Of a stretch of DNA of 64,000 nt, positions 53,032 through 62,241 are shown in pieces. The DNA comes from DT-110 sp964342305 (GTDB taxonomy: Bacteria > Bacteroidota > Bacteroidia > Chitinophagales > Saprospiraceae), in contig CAYFGK010000008.1 of the NCBI GenBank assembly GCA_964342305.1, forward strand, positions 1-64,000. Reading direction: 5' to 3'. Each line of letters begins with the position of its first letter. Positions within the stretch are counted from its first letter, which is position 1. Under the pieces are notes generated by a model. That model saw nothing but the letters and a program-made list of their open reading frames with translations. It was not told the DNA's origin and searched no databases. A program made the position numbers and the translations under genes.

Positions 53032-54375
53032 CTACTGTTGTACCCGTCCATTTTTAAGCACCATTTCAATCGAACGGGAATTCCGAATATCCGCCAGTGG
53101 ATTGTTTTTCAGCAAGACCATATTAGCCACCTTGCCTACTTCCAGGGTCCCCAGGTCATCGTCCACCTCGAGCATGCGGGCGGCATTGATGGTGGCCATG
53201 CGCAGCACCTCGGCCGGGGTCATGCCTCCGAGCACCAGCAACTCCAATTCTTCGTGCATACTGTGGCCCGGCAGGTTGAAGGTATTCCCCACATCAGTAC
53301 CGGTCACCAGGTTAAAACCACGATCCTGTAATAGCCGCAGATCCTCAACCTGAAAGGTAAACATATCGGCCAGGGAGGGTTCAGTTTTCCCGGTAACTTC
53401 TGTATAATAACTGTAGAACTCTTCTGCGATCGCTTTTTTCTGCGGACTGTATAGTTCGGCAAAAGGTTCATCGCCGTACTGCTCCCGCAATCCGGCCTCT
53501 TCCACCCATTCCGGAAACTTTGGATACAAAAAGCTCTTGTCGATCATAAATGTGGTCACCAAGTGGTACTCACGGCCGTCCAGTTTGGCCAGCAAGGCCG
53601 AATCACGCCGTGCATCCAGGTCGATACCCGTAAAATGCAGGAACTCGGTAATGCCGGCATCAATGGCCATTTCAAACTCCAGATTATCGCTCACGTGGGT
53701 AAATACCCGCAGGCCATGCCTGGCGGCTTGCCTTTCTACCTGATTGACGAATTCGCGGGGCATGCGTTGCACAAAGGGCGGATGGGGACCATCTTCAATG
53801 GTAAGCTTGATACCATCAATGGGCTTTTTGGCGACCTCCTCCACCAACTCCGTGATCTGTTGCGTATCGCGCAGGAAGTAGACCGTTTCGCCCTCGACCC
53901 ATCTTGGAGTGGGGTAGGTCTTCACCGGATGTCGTCCTTCCATGGAGAAATGTTGGCTGGTGTGAAAGACCTTAGGTGCCGGCAGGGAATCTTGTTCGCC
54001 CATGGCCCGCATATCGGCGTAATAAGCATCGGTACAGGTGCTTCCTCCGGGGATGAGCACTGATGTTACGCCGTGCTCCATAAATTTCGGAAAGTCGCGC
54101 TGGTAATCGGTGGTGTGTACGTGGGCATCCCAGAGTCCTGGAATCAGGTACATACCCGTACCATCAATGGATTCCTTTGCCGCCCCATCGGCCTGGTTGG
54201 AAATATGGGCAATACGCCCGTCCAGCAGGTACACGTATGCTCCCCGGTGCAGGGTGTCATCTATGCCATCCCAGAGGTTGACGTTTTCTAGCAGCAGGTC
54301 ATACGTACGGATAGAGTCAGTGGAACAAGCCGCTCCCAGGAAGGCAAGCAGCATGATAAAATGGATTGTTTTCAT
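53032..54375 (-). CDS. amidohydrolase-family lipoprotein
   Basis: A 447-aa exported hydrolase (lipobox FLGAAC, Cys17) with a TIM-barrel metallohydrolase fold. The metal-binding H85-x-H87 is in GLWDAHVHTTD, and the final conserved aspartate is in VTGTDVGNTFNLPGHS, followed by GMTPAEVLRMATINAARML. Similar to imidazolonepropionase-like amidohydrolases. Substrate unknown. The start codon shares its A with the TAA of the upstream ACT gene (TAATG); the longer frame to 54405 was rejected. Confidence 0.9.
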   Translation of the reverse strand: MKTIHFIMLLAFLGAACSTDSIRTYDLLLENVNLWDGIDDTLHRGAYVYLLDGRIAHISNQADGAAKESIDGTGMYLIPGLWDAHVHTTDYQRDFPKFMEHGVTSVLIPGGSTCTDAYYADMRAMGEQDSLPAPKVFHTSQHFSMEGRHPVKTYPTPRWVEGETVYFLRDTQQITELVEEVAKKPIDGIKLTIEDGPHPPFVQRMPREFVNQVERQAARHGLRVFTHVSDNLEFEMAIDAGITEFLHFTGIDLDARRDSALLAKLDGREYHLVTTFMIDKSFLYPKFPEWVEEAGLREQYGDEPFAELYSPQKKAIAEEFYSYYTEVTGKTEPSLADMFTFQVEDLRLLQDRGFNLVTGTDVGNTFNLPGHSMHEELELLVLGGMTPAEVLRMATINAARMLEVDDDLGTLEVGKVANMVLLKNNPLADIRNSRSIEMVLKNGRVQQ

Positions 54376-54746
54376 TACTCGGTTTTTGAGAGGTCTTGCA
54401 GACAAGCGATTGCCTGTACTCTTTGATCATAAGGTACAAACAAATGATCATGAAAATACCCGGCCACCACGTTACAGCTTATTCCGGCTTCCGCCAAAAC
54501 GCGTGATACTTCAGCGGTTAGCCCTACGTCTGTCAATTCGGAAAACACTTCCAGCGTAATGCGAGCCGCAATGAAGGTAAATGGTATATGATACTCTTCG
54601 GCTACCGACTGAGGGAGGATCAGCGTTGTACCCTCCTTTTCCCGAATTTGGGCAAAAGCATGTTGCAACACCTCCACATTGCCCTGGTGTAAGAGGGTGA
54701 AGACGTAAGGACTTGCATCTAGAGATGGTTGCAGGCTCTTAAACAT
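54375..54746 (-). CDS. ACT-domain protein
   Basis: A 123-aa protein with an ACT-like fold in two tandem halves (CASTOR/ACT_7 type): YVFTLLHQGNVEVLQHAFA and the later ELTDVGLTAEVSRVLAEAGISCNVVAGYFHDHLFVP, the second typical of ACT_7. Such domains bind amino acids. It is the first gene before the amidohydrolase and HD genes with TAATG coupling. Confidence 0.82.
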   Translation of the reverse strand: MFKSLQPSLDASPYVFTLLHQGNVEVLQHAFAQIREKEGTTLILPQSVAEEYHIPFTFIAARITLEVFSELTDVGLTAEVSRVLAEAGISCNVVAGYFHDHLFVPYDQRVQAIACLQDLSKTE

Positions 54747-54761
54747 GGTGCAATTTCACTG

Positions 54762-54785
54762 AGGAGGTCACTTAAGTGACCTCCT
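54762..54785. repeat. palindrome family 5, copy 2 (perfect)
   Basis: A perfect 24-base palindrome with centre GTCACTTAAGTGAC, just upstream of the ACT gene start. It is followed by a ~105-base AT-rich stretch that is closed by copy 3. Confidence 0.85.
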
Positions 54786-54890
54786 AAAGTAATAATCAAT
54801 ATCAATTTTAAAATTGATAGAGAAAAAAGCTACTACCTGTCAAAAATCAGTATAAAAAACCAAACAATTTAACAATACTGCGTATTTACA

Positions 54891-54920
54891 CTTGACCTCC
54901 TCACCTAAGTGAGCTCCTCA
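54891..54920. repeat. palindrome family 5, copy 3 (at BNR-gene stop)
   Basis: CTTGACCTCCTCACCTAAGT followed by GAGCTCCTCA; the last TCA is the complement of the TGA stop of the BNR-propeller gene. It retains the CACcTAAGTG core. Confidence 0.75.
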
Positions 54921-57900
54921 GTATTTCAACGTATACGGCACATAAGGCGCCCCTGCCTCCTGCAATTGCTCCATCAAAGCCGGCCACTGTTCCTCCAACA
55001 AATCCATCACCCGTTGCTTGATTGGAGCAAACTGGCGACGCACGATCGCCAGGTTATCCCGGTGGGTCTTAGTCGGAGCTGAGGTGGTGTTGTACTGCTG
55101 ATAATTGACCGTGCGAATACGGCTGCTGACCGTTAGTTCCTGGTCGATTTCCAGCGCACGGGCTACCGGGTCACCGTTCAGGTCTTCGCGTATGCTGGCC
55201 AGGGTATCCGCCACCGATTGGTAGGCGCGGAATAGTCCCTTCTGATCCTGTTCGGTCTGCATAATCGCAGCTTCAATGTGTCGCAGTTGATCCGCAAGCT
55301 CGCCCAGCCGATTATTCACCCGTGATACTTCCTGGTTCATCATGGCCACCTCGCGCTGAAAAGCCGTCTTGGCTTCCCGGTCGGGAGCAGGTAAAACCGT
55401 ATTGCCGAGCGCCTTCACTGTAAAGGATGTCGAATACCCCATGGGAATGAACTCGTCGCGATGATACAATTCCATCACTACGGAGTACGTGCCGGGAGCA
55501 ACCAGATTTCCCGAACTATTACGCCTCGGACGCACCGGATCAACGGACGCGTACCGCATATCCCACTCCATACGCTGCAGGCCGGCGCGGGGGGACTGCT
55601 TAAGCTTACGCACAATATTTCCCTCGTCGTCGGTAATCGTGAACAGTAAATACGGATCCAACTCATCGCGTTCGGCTCGCAGTTCGTCGTAGGTCGGCAT
55701 AGTACCGGCCTGGTCATCCTTACGTGCCTGGCTATCCGCTTTTTTTCGCTCGGATTCGAGGGTAGCGGGTGATTCCTTTACGTAATAGGTGATCATAGCC
55801 ACCGGACCCAGGTTGTCGCCCCGGTAATACGAATGTCCCTGAAAACCATTCCCCGAGCGCCCCAGTGGGCTTTTCTCGAGATATAACCACGGGTCACGCA
55901 CGCTCATCAGGGCACCTGGCTCGTCGAGCACATCGGGCAGGGTACGCAGGCTGCTGTAGTCGTCCAGCACGTAAAAACCCCGGCCAAAGGTGGCGAGTAC
56001 CAGATCGTCTTCGCGGGGATGAATGGCCATATCGCGCACCGCAATGGTCGGTAAACCTCCCTTTAGTTGCTTCCATTCGTTACCACCTTCGGTCGTGAAG
56101 AATACCCCAAATTCGGTCCCTACGAAAAGCAGGTCCTCCGATTCGTGGTCCTCGGCCAGACTGTAGGCCGAGCCCTTTTCCGGCAGATTACCCTGGATAG
56201 CCTCCCAGGTGTTCCCCATATCGGTCGATTTGTATACGTAGGGCTTGAAGTCCCCGTATTTGTGGTGGTTGAAGGCCGCATACATGGTACTGGGGTCGTG
56301 TTGGGACGCCAGTACGAAGTTGACGTAGGTGCGCTCCGGTACTCCGGGAATATTATCGACCTCCCGCCAGGTATCTCCGCCATCCGTGGTGATCTGGATC
56401 AGACCGTCGTCGGTACCGACGATCAGGATCTCCTCATTCAGGGGCGACTCGTGAAAGGCTACGATGGTGCCGTAGGGCGAGGTCGACTGGTGTTTGGCCA
56501 CGGCATCCATTCCCCAGATACGGCCCATCACCGGTAGTTCGTTGCGATTGATCTGGCGGGTCAGATCATCGCTGACCACCTCCCAGCTATTGCCGCGATC
56601 GTCACTGCGGAACAATTTGTTAGCCGCAAAGTAGATGCGGCCTTCCTCGTGCGCACTTACGTGCAAAGGGGCATCCCAATTCCACCGATAGTCGTTCTCC
56701 CCTTCGCGGGCAATGGGCTTGATCCCCAGTTCTTCGCCACTACTGCGGTCGTAGCGTACCAAACCTCCGTACTGGGACTGGGCATACACGATGTCGGGGT
56801 TATTGGGATCGATCTGCGACTCGAAGCCGTCGCCACCGTGGGTCATATACCAATCGTGGTTAGGTATACCATTCTCTGATGTAGTCCTCGAAGGGCCTCC
56901 CATGCTAAAGTTATCCTGGGTACCACCGTAAATATTGTAGAAGGGCTCATCATTGTCGAGAGCCACTTTATAAAACTGCGTAACCGGCAGGTTGGGTTTA
57001 TAGTGCCAGGTACTGGCCCGGTCGTAAGATTCGTAGATACCGCCGTCGCAACCGGCCAGCAGGTGCTCGGGATCATCGGGGTCGATCCAGAGGGCGTGGT
57101 TGTCTACGTGTTTGTAGCCTTCACCCACTGCCTGGAAAGTCTTTCCGCCATCGTCGGTGTACTGCATGTAAGTATCCATTGCGTACACCCGGTCGGGATC
57201 AACGGGATCGGCCACGATCTCCTGATAATACAAGCCGGATGTACTATATCCGCTCTGACGCTGCCAGCTGGCACCCAGGTCGGTTGATTTGTAAAACCCG
57301 CCCCGGCCCTCTGCCGCTTCCACAATAGCGTAGGTGATATCCGGATTGGCCGGTGAAATGGCCAGTCCGATCCGCCCCAGATCACCACCGGGCAGTCCGC
57401 GCTGGGATTTCACCCAGGTCTCGCCACGGTCCGTGCTTTTGTACAGCGCCGATCCGGGTCCGCCACCAAAGTAGGTGAATACGTGTCGGCGGCGTTGGTA
57501 GGCCGTTGCAAACAAAACATCGGGATTAGTAGGGTGCTGCACCACCTGACTTACTCCGGTGTGCTCGTCGATCTCCAGAGTGTTTCGCCAGGTCTCGCCA
57601 CCGTCGTCGGAAATGTAGACTCCCCGTTCGCCGCCCTCGCTCCACAGAGGGCCCATGGCGGCTACGTACACGCGGTTCGGATCGTCGGGATCGACGACGA
57701 TGGAACCAATATGGTTAGACTCTTTCAGGCCCATATTTTTCCAGGACTTGCCGCCGTCCATCGACTTATAAACACCATCTCCGTAGGCGACGCTACGTTG
57801 GCCGTTATTTTCACCGGTGCCAACCCACACTTCGCTATAATTGTGGGGACTCAGAGTTACCACTCCGGTCGAATACACCGGCTGACTATCGAATAAAGGA

Positions 57901-58145
57901 GTGAAGGTGACACCACCGTTGTCTGTTTTCCAGACGCCGCCCGAGGCGACGGCTACGTAGTACTTTTTGGGTTGTTCGGGGTGTACGGCAAAGTCGGCAA
58001 TGCGACCGGAGGTAATAGCCGGACCAACACTCCGGAACCGTAGTCCCGATAAGCTGACGTCTTCTAATGCAACAGCTTCGTTATTGTCTTGGGCCCAGCT
58101 TGTCAACGTAAACAGCAGGGCAAATAGAAATACAGGTATGCGCAT
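54918..58145 (-). CDS. BNR/VPS10-type glycosidase-like propeller protein
   Basis: A 1075-aa secreted protein with signal peptide (LTSWAQ) and two stacked beta-propellers over residues ~30-760. I count about eleven Asp-box/BNR repeats, for example KSMDGGKSW, ISDDGGETW, KSTDRGETW, YTDDGGKTF and ITTDGGDTW. Proteins of this kind are called glycosyl hydrolase or sortilin/VPS10-like; no catalytic residues can be pinned down. After the propellers come a beta-rich region (~800-950) and a C-terminal coiled coil (MMNQEVSRVNNRLGELADQL). ATG at 58145; stop embedded in a repeat. Confidence 0.87.
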   Translation of the reverse strand: MRIPVFLFALLFTLTSWAQDNNEAVALEDVSLSGLRFRSVGPAITSGRIADFAVHPEQPKKYYVAVASGGVWKTDNGGVTFTPLFDSQPVYSTGVVTLSPHNYSEVWVGTGENNGQRSVAYGDGVYKSMDGGKSWKNMGLKESNHIGSIVVDPDDPNRVYVAAMGPLWSEGGERGVYISDDGGETWRNTLEIDEHTGVSQVVQHPTNPDVLFATAYQRRRHVFTYFGGGPGSALYKSTDRGETWVKSQRGLPGGDLGRIGLAISPANPDITYAIVEAAEGRGGFYKSTDLGASWQRQSGYSTSGLYYQEIVADPVDPDRVYAMDTYMQYTDDGGKTFQAVGEGYKHVDNHALWIDPDDPEHLLAGCDGGIYESYDRASTWHYKPNLPVTQFYKVALDNDEPFYNIYGGTQDNFSMGGPSRTTSENGIPNHDWYMTHGGDGFESQIDPNNPDIVYAQSQYGGLVRYDRSSGEELGIKPIAREGENDYRWNWDAPLHVSAHEEGRIYFAANKLFRSDDRGNSWEVVSDDLTRQINRNELPVMGRIWGMDAVAKHQSTSPYGTIVAFHESPLNEEILIVGTDDGLIQITTDGGDTWREVDNIPGVPERTYVNFVLASQHDPSTMYAAFNHHKYGDFKPYVYKSTDMGNTWEAIQGNLPEKGSAYSLAEDHESEDLLFVGTEFGVFFTTEGGNEWKQLKGGLPTIAVRDMAIHPREDDLVLATFGRGFYVLDDYSSLRTLPDVLDEPGALMSVRDPWLYLEKSPLGRSGNGFQGHSYYRGDNLGPVAMITYYVKESPATLESERKKADSQARKDDQAGTMPTYDELRAERDELDPYLLFTITDDEGNIVRKLKQSPRAGLQRMEWDMRYASVDPVRPRRNSSGNLVAPGTYSVVMELYHRDEFIPMGYSTSFTVKALGNTVLPAPDREAKTAFQREVAMMNQEVSRVNNRLGELADQLRHIEAAIMQTEQDQKGLFRAYQSVADTLASIREDLNGDPVARALEIDQELTVSSRIRTVNYQQYNTTSAPTKTHRDNLAIVRRQFAPIKQRVMDLLEEQWPALMEQLQEAGAPYVPYTLKY

Positions 58146-58226
58146 AGTCTCTGTTTTTGTTCTTGTTTCAAAAGATAGCAAAACAGTCAGACATTGCGCA
58201 TCACCTGCCGGTCAAGCCTTATCGGG

Positions 58227-59081
58227 TTACCAGTATAATTCTTTTGCCATAAGGCGATCGATAAACCGATACAGGGTCTCCGTATGGCCGTCGCTCGTAG
58301 CAAATACCTGTGCACCCCGGTTTTCCAGAAAATTGGCCTCTTCTTCGGTCAAACGTCCAACTCGTTCATCGTTCGTGGCATAGAAAAACCAAAGATTCGA
58401 CAGATCAGCCCCAGCCAGTAACCTACTATAACGGGGCTGTCCGATCGCACCTTTCAGCATTTGCCGGAACTGATAGGCTGAGGTTGTTTTTGTATCGGCA
58501 GGCTGTGGAATGAAGGTGCGGCCATTCACCGAATATGCACCATTATACCCTTGCAAATGGTGATCGACGGCATCGGCGGGGTCGTCAACACGGCCAGCAA
58601 TTAGCACGTACCGGTCAGCCAAATTATCATGAGTGGCCAGGGCATGCATACCGATGTAAGCACCGTAAGAGGTACCGATCACCATCACGGTTTTTCCACG
58701 CTCTTTGAAATACCGGATCGAGCGGACAAGTATCTCCGTGGTTTGTTCCACGGCTGCTTTTGCCCGATTTGGGGAAGGAAGATCACGATACATCAGATCC
58801 GGATCCCAGGTTTGTGCCTGATGAACGTAGGCAATGGTGTATTGAGCATACTTTGGGATGTAACGGTAGGAAGTGCGCCCTGATTCTTCTATCGTCAATC
58901 GATCCGAGGGGCCTCCCTGGCAAATGAGTAGTACGGTATCGCTTTGCGGATTGCCGTCGGCCACCCAAAGTCGGCTGGTATCGGCAGGTAGTGGCTTTCC
59001 GGGGTCAAACGCTTCCTGTGTTTGCGCAAAAAGCAGACCAGCGACTAACAAGAAAATAATCAGACAGAGGCTTGTTTTCAT
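58227..59081 (-). CDS. exported alpha/beta hydrolase-like protein
   Basis: A 284-aa secreted protein (signal ending LLFAQ). The fold-level features are TVLLICQGGPSDR, the nucleophile elbow IGTSYGAYIG and a late SDGHTETL histidine; the acid is less certain (YATNDERVGRL). Lipase/esterase or peptidase activity is plausible. 81 bases separate it from the BNR gene downstream, so they may be co-transcribed. Confidence 0.8.
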   Translation of the reverse strand: MKTSLCLIIFLLVAGLLFAQTQEAFDPGKPLPADTSRLWVADGNPQSDTVLLICQGGPSDRLTIEESGRTSYRYIPKYAQYTIAYVHQAQTWDPDLMYRDLPSPNRAKAAVEQTTEILVRSIRYFKERGKTVMVIGTSYGAYIGMHALATHDNLADRYVLIAGRVDDPADAVDHHLQGYNGAYSVNGRTFIPQPADTKTTSAYQFRQMLKGAIGQPRYSRLLAGADLSNLWFFYATNDERVGRLTEEEANFLENRGAQVFATSDGHTETLYRFIDRLMAKELYW

Positions 59082-59212
59082 GGCTTTTTACTTAAAGACT
59101 CCGGAGGTTCTCGATGGTCCCAAAAAGAGCCGTTTTTTCCGGTTCTTTTTTTCGCCTTTCGGCAAATGCCTACCGATTCAATAAGACTTCGTAGTTTTCC
59201 CACAAAGACATC

Positions 59213-61912
59213 ATGATGATCTACTTGCGCTACTGTTGCCTGTTTTTGCTTACGCTATCCCTGGCCTGCACAGAAGAGGTACCACCTCCCGAGCCCTTCG
59301 GAGCCATACCTTCCGAGCGACAATTGTCGTGGCACGATATGGAATACTACGCCTTCGTCCATTTCAATATGAACACCTTTTCCGGAGAGGAATGGGGACA
59401 CGGTGAGGAACCGCCTACGCTGTTCAATCCCACCGAGCTCGATTGCCGCCAGTGGGCCCGTACTGCCAAGGCAGCCGGCATGAAAGGCATTGTGATCACC
59501 GCCAAGCATCACGACGGGTTTTGCCTGTGGGATTCGGAGTATACCGATCACGATGTGGCAAGCAGTGATTGGCGCGATGGACAAGGCGATGTGCTTGAGG
59601 ATTTGGCGGAAGCCTGCCAGGAGTATGGCCTTAAAATGGGTGTTTATCTATCGCCCTGGGATCAAAACAGCCCCGTCTACGGCACCGATGGCTATAACGA
59701 GTACTTCATGAAGCAACTCACCGAAGTACTCACCAACTACGGGGATATTTTCGAGGTTTGGTTCGACGGTGCGGTGGGTCCCGAATACAAAGGCAAGCAA
59801 CCTTACGACTGGGACGGTTTTATTGCCACCGTACGCGAGCACCAGCCCGGGGCCGTCATCTTCAGCGATGCCGGTCCCGATATCCGCTGGGTTGGTACCG
59901 AAAAAGGCTTCGCCAACCCCACCAACTGGGCGACCCTGAACCGTGACGATTATTTCCCAGGCACCCCTCGCTACGTGGAGCTGCGATCGGGCAATAAAAA
60001 CGGTACGCACTGGCTCCCTGCCGAAGTAGATGTTTCCATTCGTCCGGGCTGGTACTACCACTCCGGCGAGGATGATCAGGTAAAAAGCGCCGATCACCTC
60101 GAGCTCATCTATTACAATTCGGTGGGTCGCAACGGAAACCTCCTGCTCAACCTGCCGGTCGATCGCCGGGGCCTCGTCCACAAAAACGATTCGGTGGCTC
60201 TGATGCAGCTGCGGCAGCGTTTGGATGCCACGTTCTCGGATAATTTAGTGGCTTCCGCCAAAATAAGGTCGGAGGATACCCGCGGGCGCGCTGCGGTTTT
60301 TGCGGAAGCAAACCTGAACGACGGGGACCCCGACACCTACTGGGCTACTAAAGACGAAGACACTACGGGCACCTTTACCCTGCGCTGGCCCGAAGCGCAG
60401 ACATTCAATGTGGTCGAGCTCGAAGAATACATTCCGCTCGGACAGCGGGTCGAAGCCGTAGCCGTCGATGCCTGGATGGATGGTGACTGGCAAACCGTAG
60501 GAGAAGCTACTTCCATCGGCAACAAACGATGGATCAGAATTCCAACGACCACTACCGATCGTCTGCGGGTACGCATTACCGATGCCATGGCCTGTCCCGT
60601 TATTCGGGAAGTGGGCATTTACTACCGTCCGCACGATAATTATCTGCTGGAATCTAAAGAAGCCTTCGACGAGCGGATGAGCTGGTGGCGGGATGCGAAA
60701 TTCGGCATGTTCATCCATTGGGGGGCCTACGCTGTGCCCGCCGGTCGGTACCATGGCAAAACGGTGGAAGGCGTCGGGGAATGGATCATGAATACGGCCC
60801 AGATCCCCATCCCGGAATACGAGACCTACGTTAAGCAATTCGATCCGGTCGATTTCGACGCCCGCTCCTGGGCCCGCCTGGCCAAAGAGGCTGGTATGGA
60901 ATACATGGTCATTACCTCCAAACACCACGACGGCTTTTGCCTTTGGGATTCGGAGGTGACCAACTACGACATCGTGGATGCCGCCCCCTACCAAAAAGAC
61001 ATCCTGCGCGATCTGAAGCAAGCCTGTGATGCCGAAGGTATTCGCTTAGGATTCTACCACTCTATCATGGACTGGCACCACCCTGATGCTACCGGGGAAA
61101 ACTTTCCCAAATACAGGGACGAGTACCTGATCCCGCAGGTACGGGAATTAGTGGCTGAGTACGACCCGGCTATCCTCTGGTTCGACGGGGAATGGATCGG
61201 AGAGTGGAGTGAGCCTCAAGGCAAAGACCTCTACCAGGCCGTGCGTGCTATGAAGCCCGATATCCTGATTAACAATCGGGTCGGCAAAGGTCGCCAGGGC
61301 ATGCAGGGCATGAACCGCGACCGGGAATACGTGGGCGACTTCGGCACCCCGGAACAGGAAATCCTGGACTACGGCTCGGCCGAACTCGACTGGGAATCCT
61401 GTATGACCATGAACGACAGCTGGGGCTTCAAAGCTGACGACGACAACTGGAAATCTACCCAAACACTGATCCATAACCTGGTAGATGTCACGGCCAAGGG
61501 TGGTAACTACCTGCTCAACGTGGGCCCGGATGCCCGCGGACTCATACCTGCGCCCAGTGTGGAGCGACTGCAAGCCGTGGGGCAGTGGCTTGATACCAAT
61601 GCCGAAGCTATCAAGAAAACGACCATGTGGACCACCTGGCAGGAGGGTGAAACCATCCGATACACCCAAGGCGCCGATGGACAGGTTTATGCCATTGCCC
61701 TGGCATGGCCGGGTGAATCGCTGAGTCTGAAAAATATTCGTCCCGCTCAGGGTACATCGATTGAATTATTGGGCTATGCCGATCCGCTATCTTGGGAGTA
61801 CGACGGAGAAACGGAGGTGACTGTACAACTTCCCGCCCGGGAAGAAATAAAAGTCGACTACGCCTGGGTTTTCCGGATTCAGGAAGGTACTCCGGTGGCG
61901 GCAATTGACTGA
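59213..61912 (+). CDS. double GH29 alpha-L-fucosidase lipoprotein
   Basis: An 899-aa surface lipoprotein (SLACTEE, Cys19) with two complete GH29 catalytic domains in one chain. Domain 1 (~30-330) begins MEYYAFVHFNMNTFSG and has AKHHDGFCLW and the nucleophile D185 in VWFDGAVG; it looks like the GH29-B subfamily. Between the domains, residues ~345-475 form an F5/8-like beta module. Domain 2 (~485-800) begins WRDAKFGMFIHWGAYAVPAG and has SKHHDGFCLW, FYHSIMDWHHPDA and nucleophile D658 in LWFDGEWIG; it looks like GH29-A. A ~90-residue beta tail ends the protein. GH29 enzymes release L-fucose from glycans such as algal fucans or mucin. Confidence 0.92.
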   Translation: MMIYLRYCCLFLLTLSLACTEEVPPPEPFGAIPSERQLSWHDMEYYAFVHFNMNTFSGEEWGHGEEPPTLFNPTELDCRQWARTAKAAGMKGIVITAKHHDGFCLWDSEYTDHDVASSDWRDGQGDVLEDLAEACQEYGLKMGVYLSPWDQNSPVYGTDGYNEYFMKQLTEVLTNYGDIFEVWFDGAVGPEYKGKQPYDWDGFIATVREHQPGAVIFSDAGPDIRWVGTEKGFANPTNWATLNRDDYFPGTPRYVELRSGNKNGTHWLPAEVDVSIRPGWYYHSGEDDQVKSADHLELIYYNSVGRNGNLLLNLPVDRRGLVHKNDSVALMQLRQRLDATFSDNLVASAKIRSEDTRGRAAVFAEANLNDGDPDTYWATKDEDTTGTFTLRWPEAQTFNVVELEEYIPLGQRVEAVAVDAWMDGDWQTVGEATSIGNKRWIRIPTTTTDRLRVRITDAMACPVIREVGIYYRPHDNYLLESKEAFDERMSWWRDAKFGMFIHWGAYAVPAGRYHGKTVEGVGEWIMNTAQIPIPEYETYVKQFDPVDFDARSWARLAKEAGMEYMVITSKHHDGFCLWDSEVTNYDIVDAAPYQKDILRDLKQACDAEGIRLGFYHSIMDWHHPDATGENFPKYRDEYLIPQVRELVAEYDPAILWFDGEWIGEWSEPQGKDLYQAVRAMKPDILINNRVGKGRQGMQGMNRDREYVGDFGTPEQEILDYGSAELDWESCMTMNDSWGFKADDDNWKSTQTLIHNLVDVTAKGGNYLLNVGPDARGLIPAPSVERLQAVGQWLDTNAEAIKKTTMWTTWQEGETIRYTQGADGQVYAIALAWPGESLSLKNIRPAQGTSIELLGYADPLSWEYDGETEVTVQLPAREEIKVDYAWVFRIQEGTPVAAID

Positions 61913-62030
61913 GTAAGATTTTGGATGGAGAGGGTTCCTTTGCCTAAGGATTGGGATTTGCAGTTAACCCCTGGACTTTGTATGCTCACTAGCCTTATAC
62001 CACGATCTCTTTTTCCAGGAAAAGAATGGG

Positions 62031-62150
62031 CAGTGCTCAGTGCTGGGTGCTCAATGAATAGGTTGTTACACCTCCAGTATCGTCTCAATTGATCTCAACA
62101 AACTCACAATTAGTAGTGAATTGAGCACTGAGCACCGAACATTCAGCATT
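62031..62150. repeat. GAGCACTGAGCA-type repeats, inverted pair
   Basis: CAGTGCTCAGTGCTGGGTGC (62031-62050) and an opposite copy TTGAGCACTGAGCACCGAAC (62121-62140) form a loose inverted repeat in the spacer after the fucosidase. No gene is supported in 61913-62237. Confidence 0.65.
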
Positions 62151-62160
62151 ATCTTACTTC

Positions 62161-62241
62161 TAAAAGTGAGCTTGCGAACGGTCTAAAAAAGACCCGTACG
62201 GGGAATGGTCTAACAGTGATCCGTACGGAGAGCGGTCTTAC
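62161..62241. repeat. stop-docked terminator-like element family 4, copy 3 (rsmI)
   Basis: Read from rsmI: G-TAAGACCGCTCTCCGTACGG, then TTAGACCATTCCCCGTACGG, GTCTTTTTTAGACC and GTTCGCAAGCTCACTTTTAG. The rsmI TAA stop (62238-62240) is part of the element. Confidence 0.88.
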
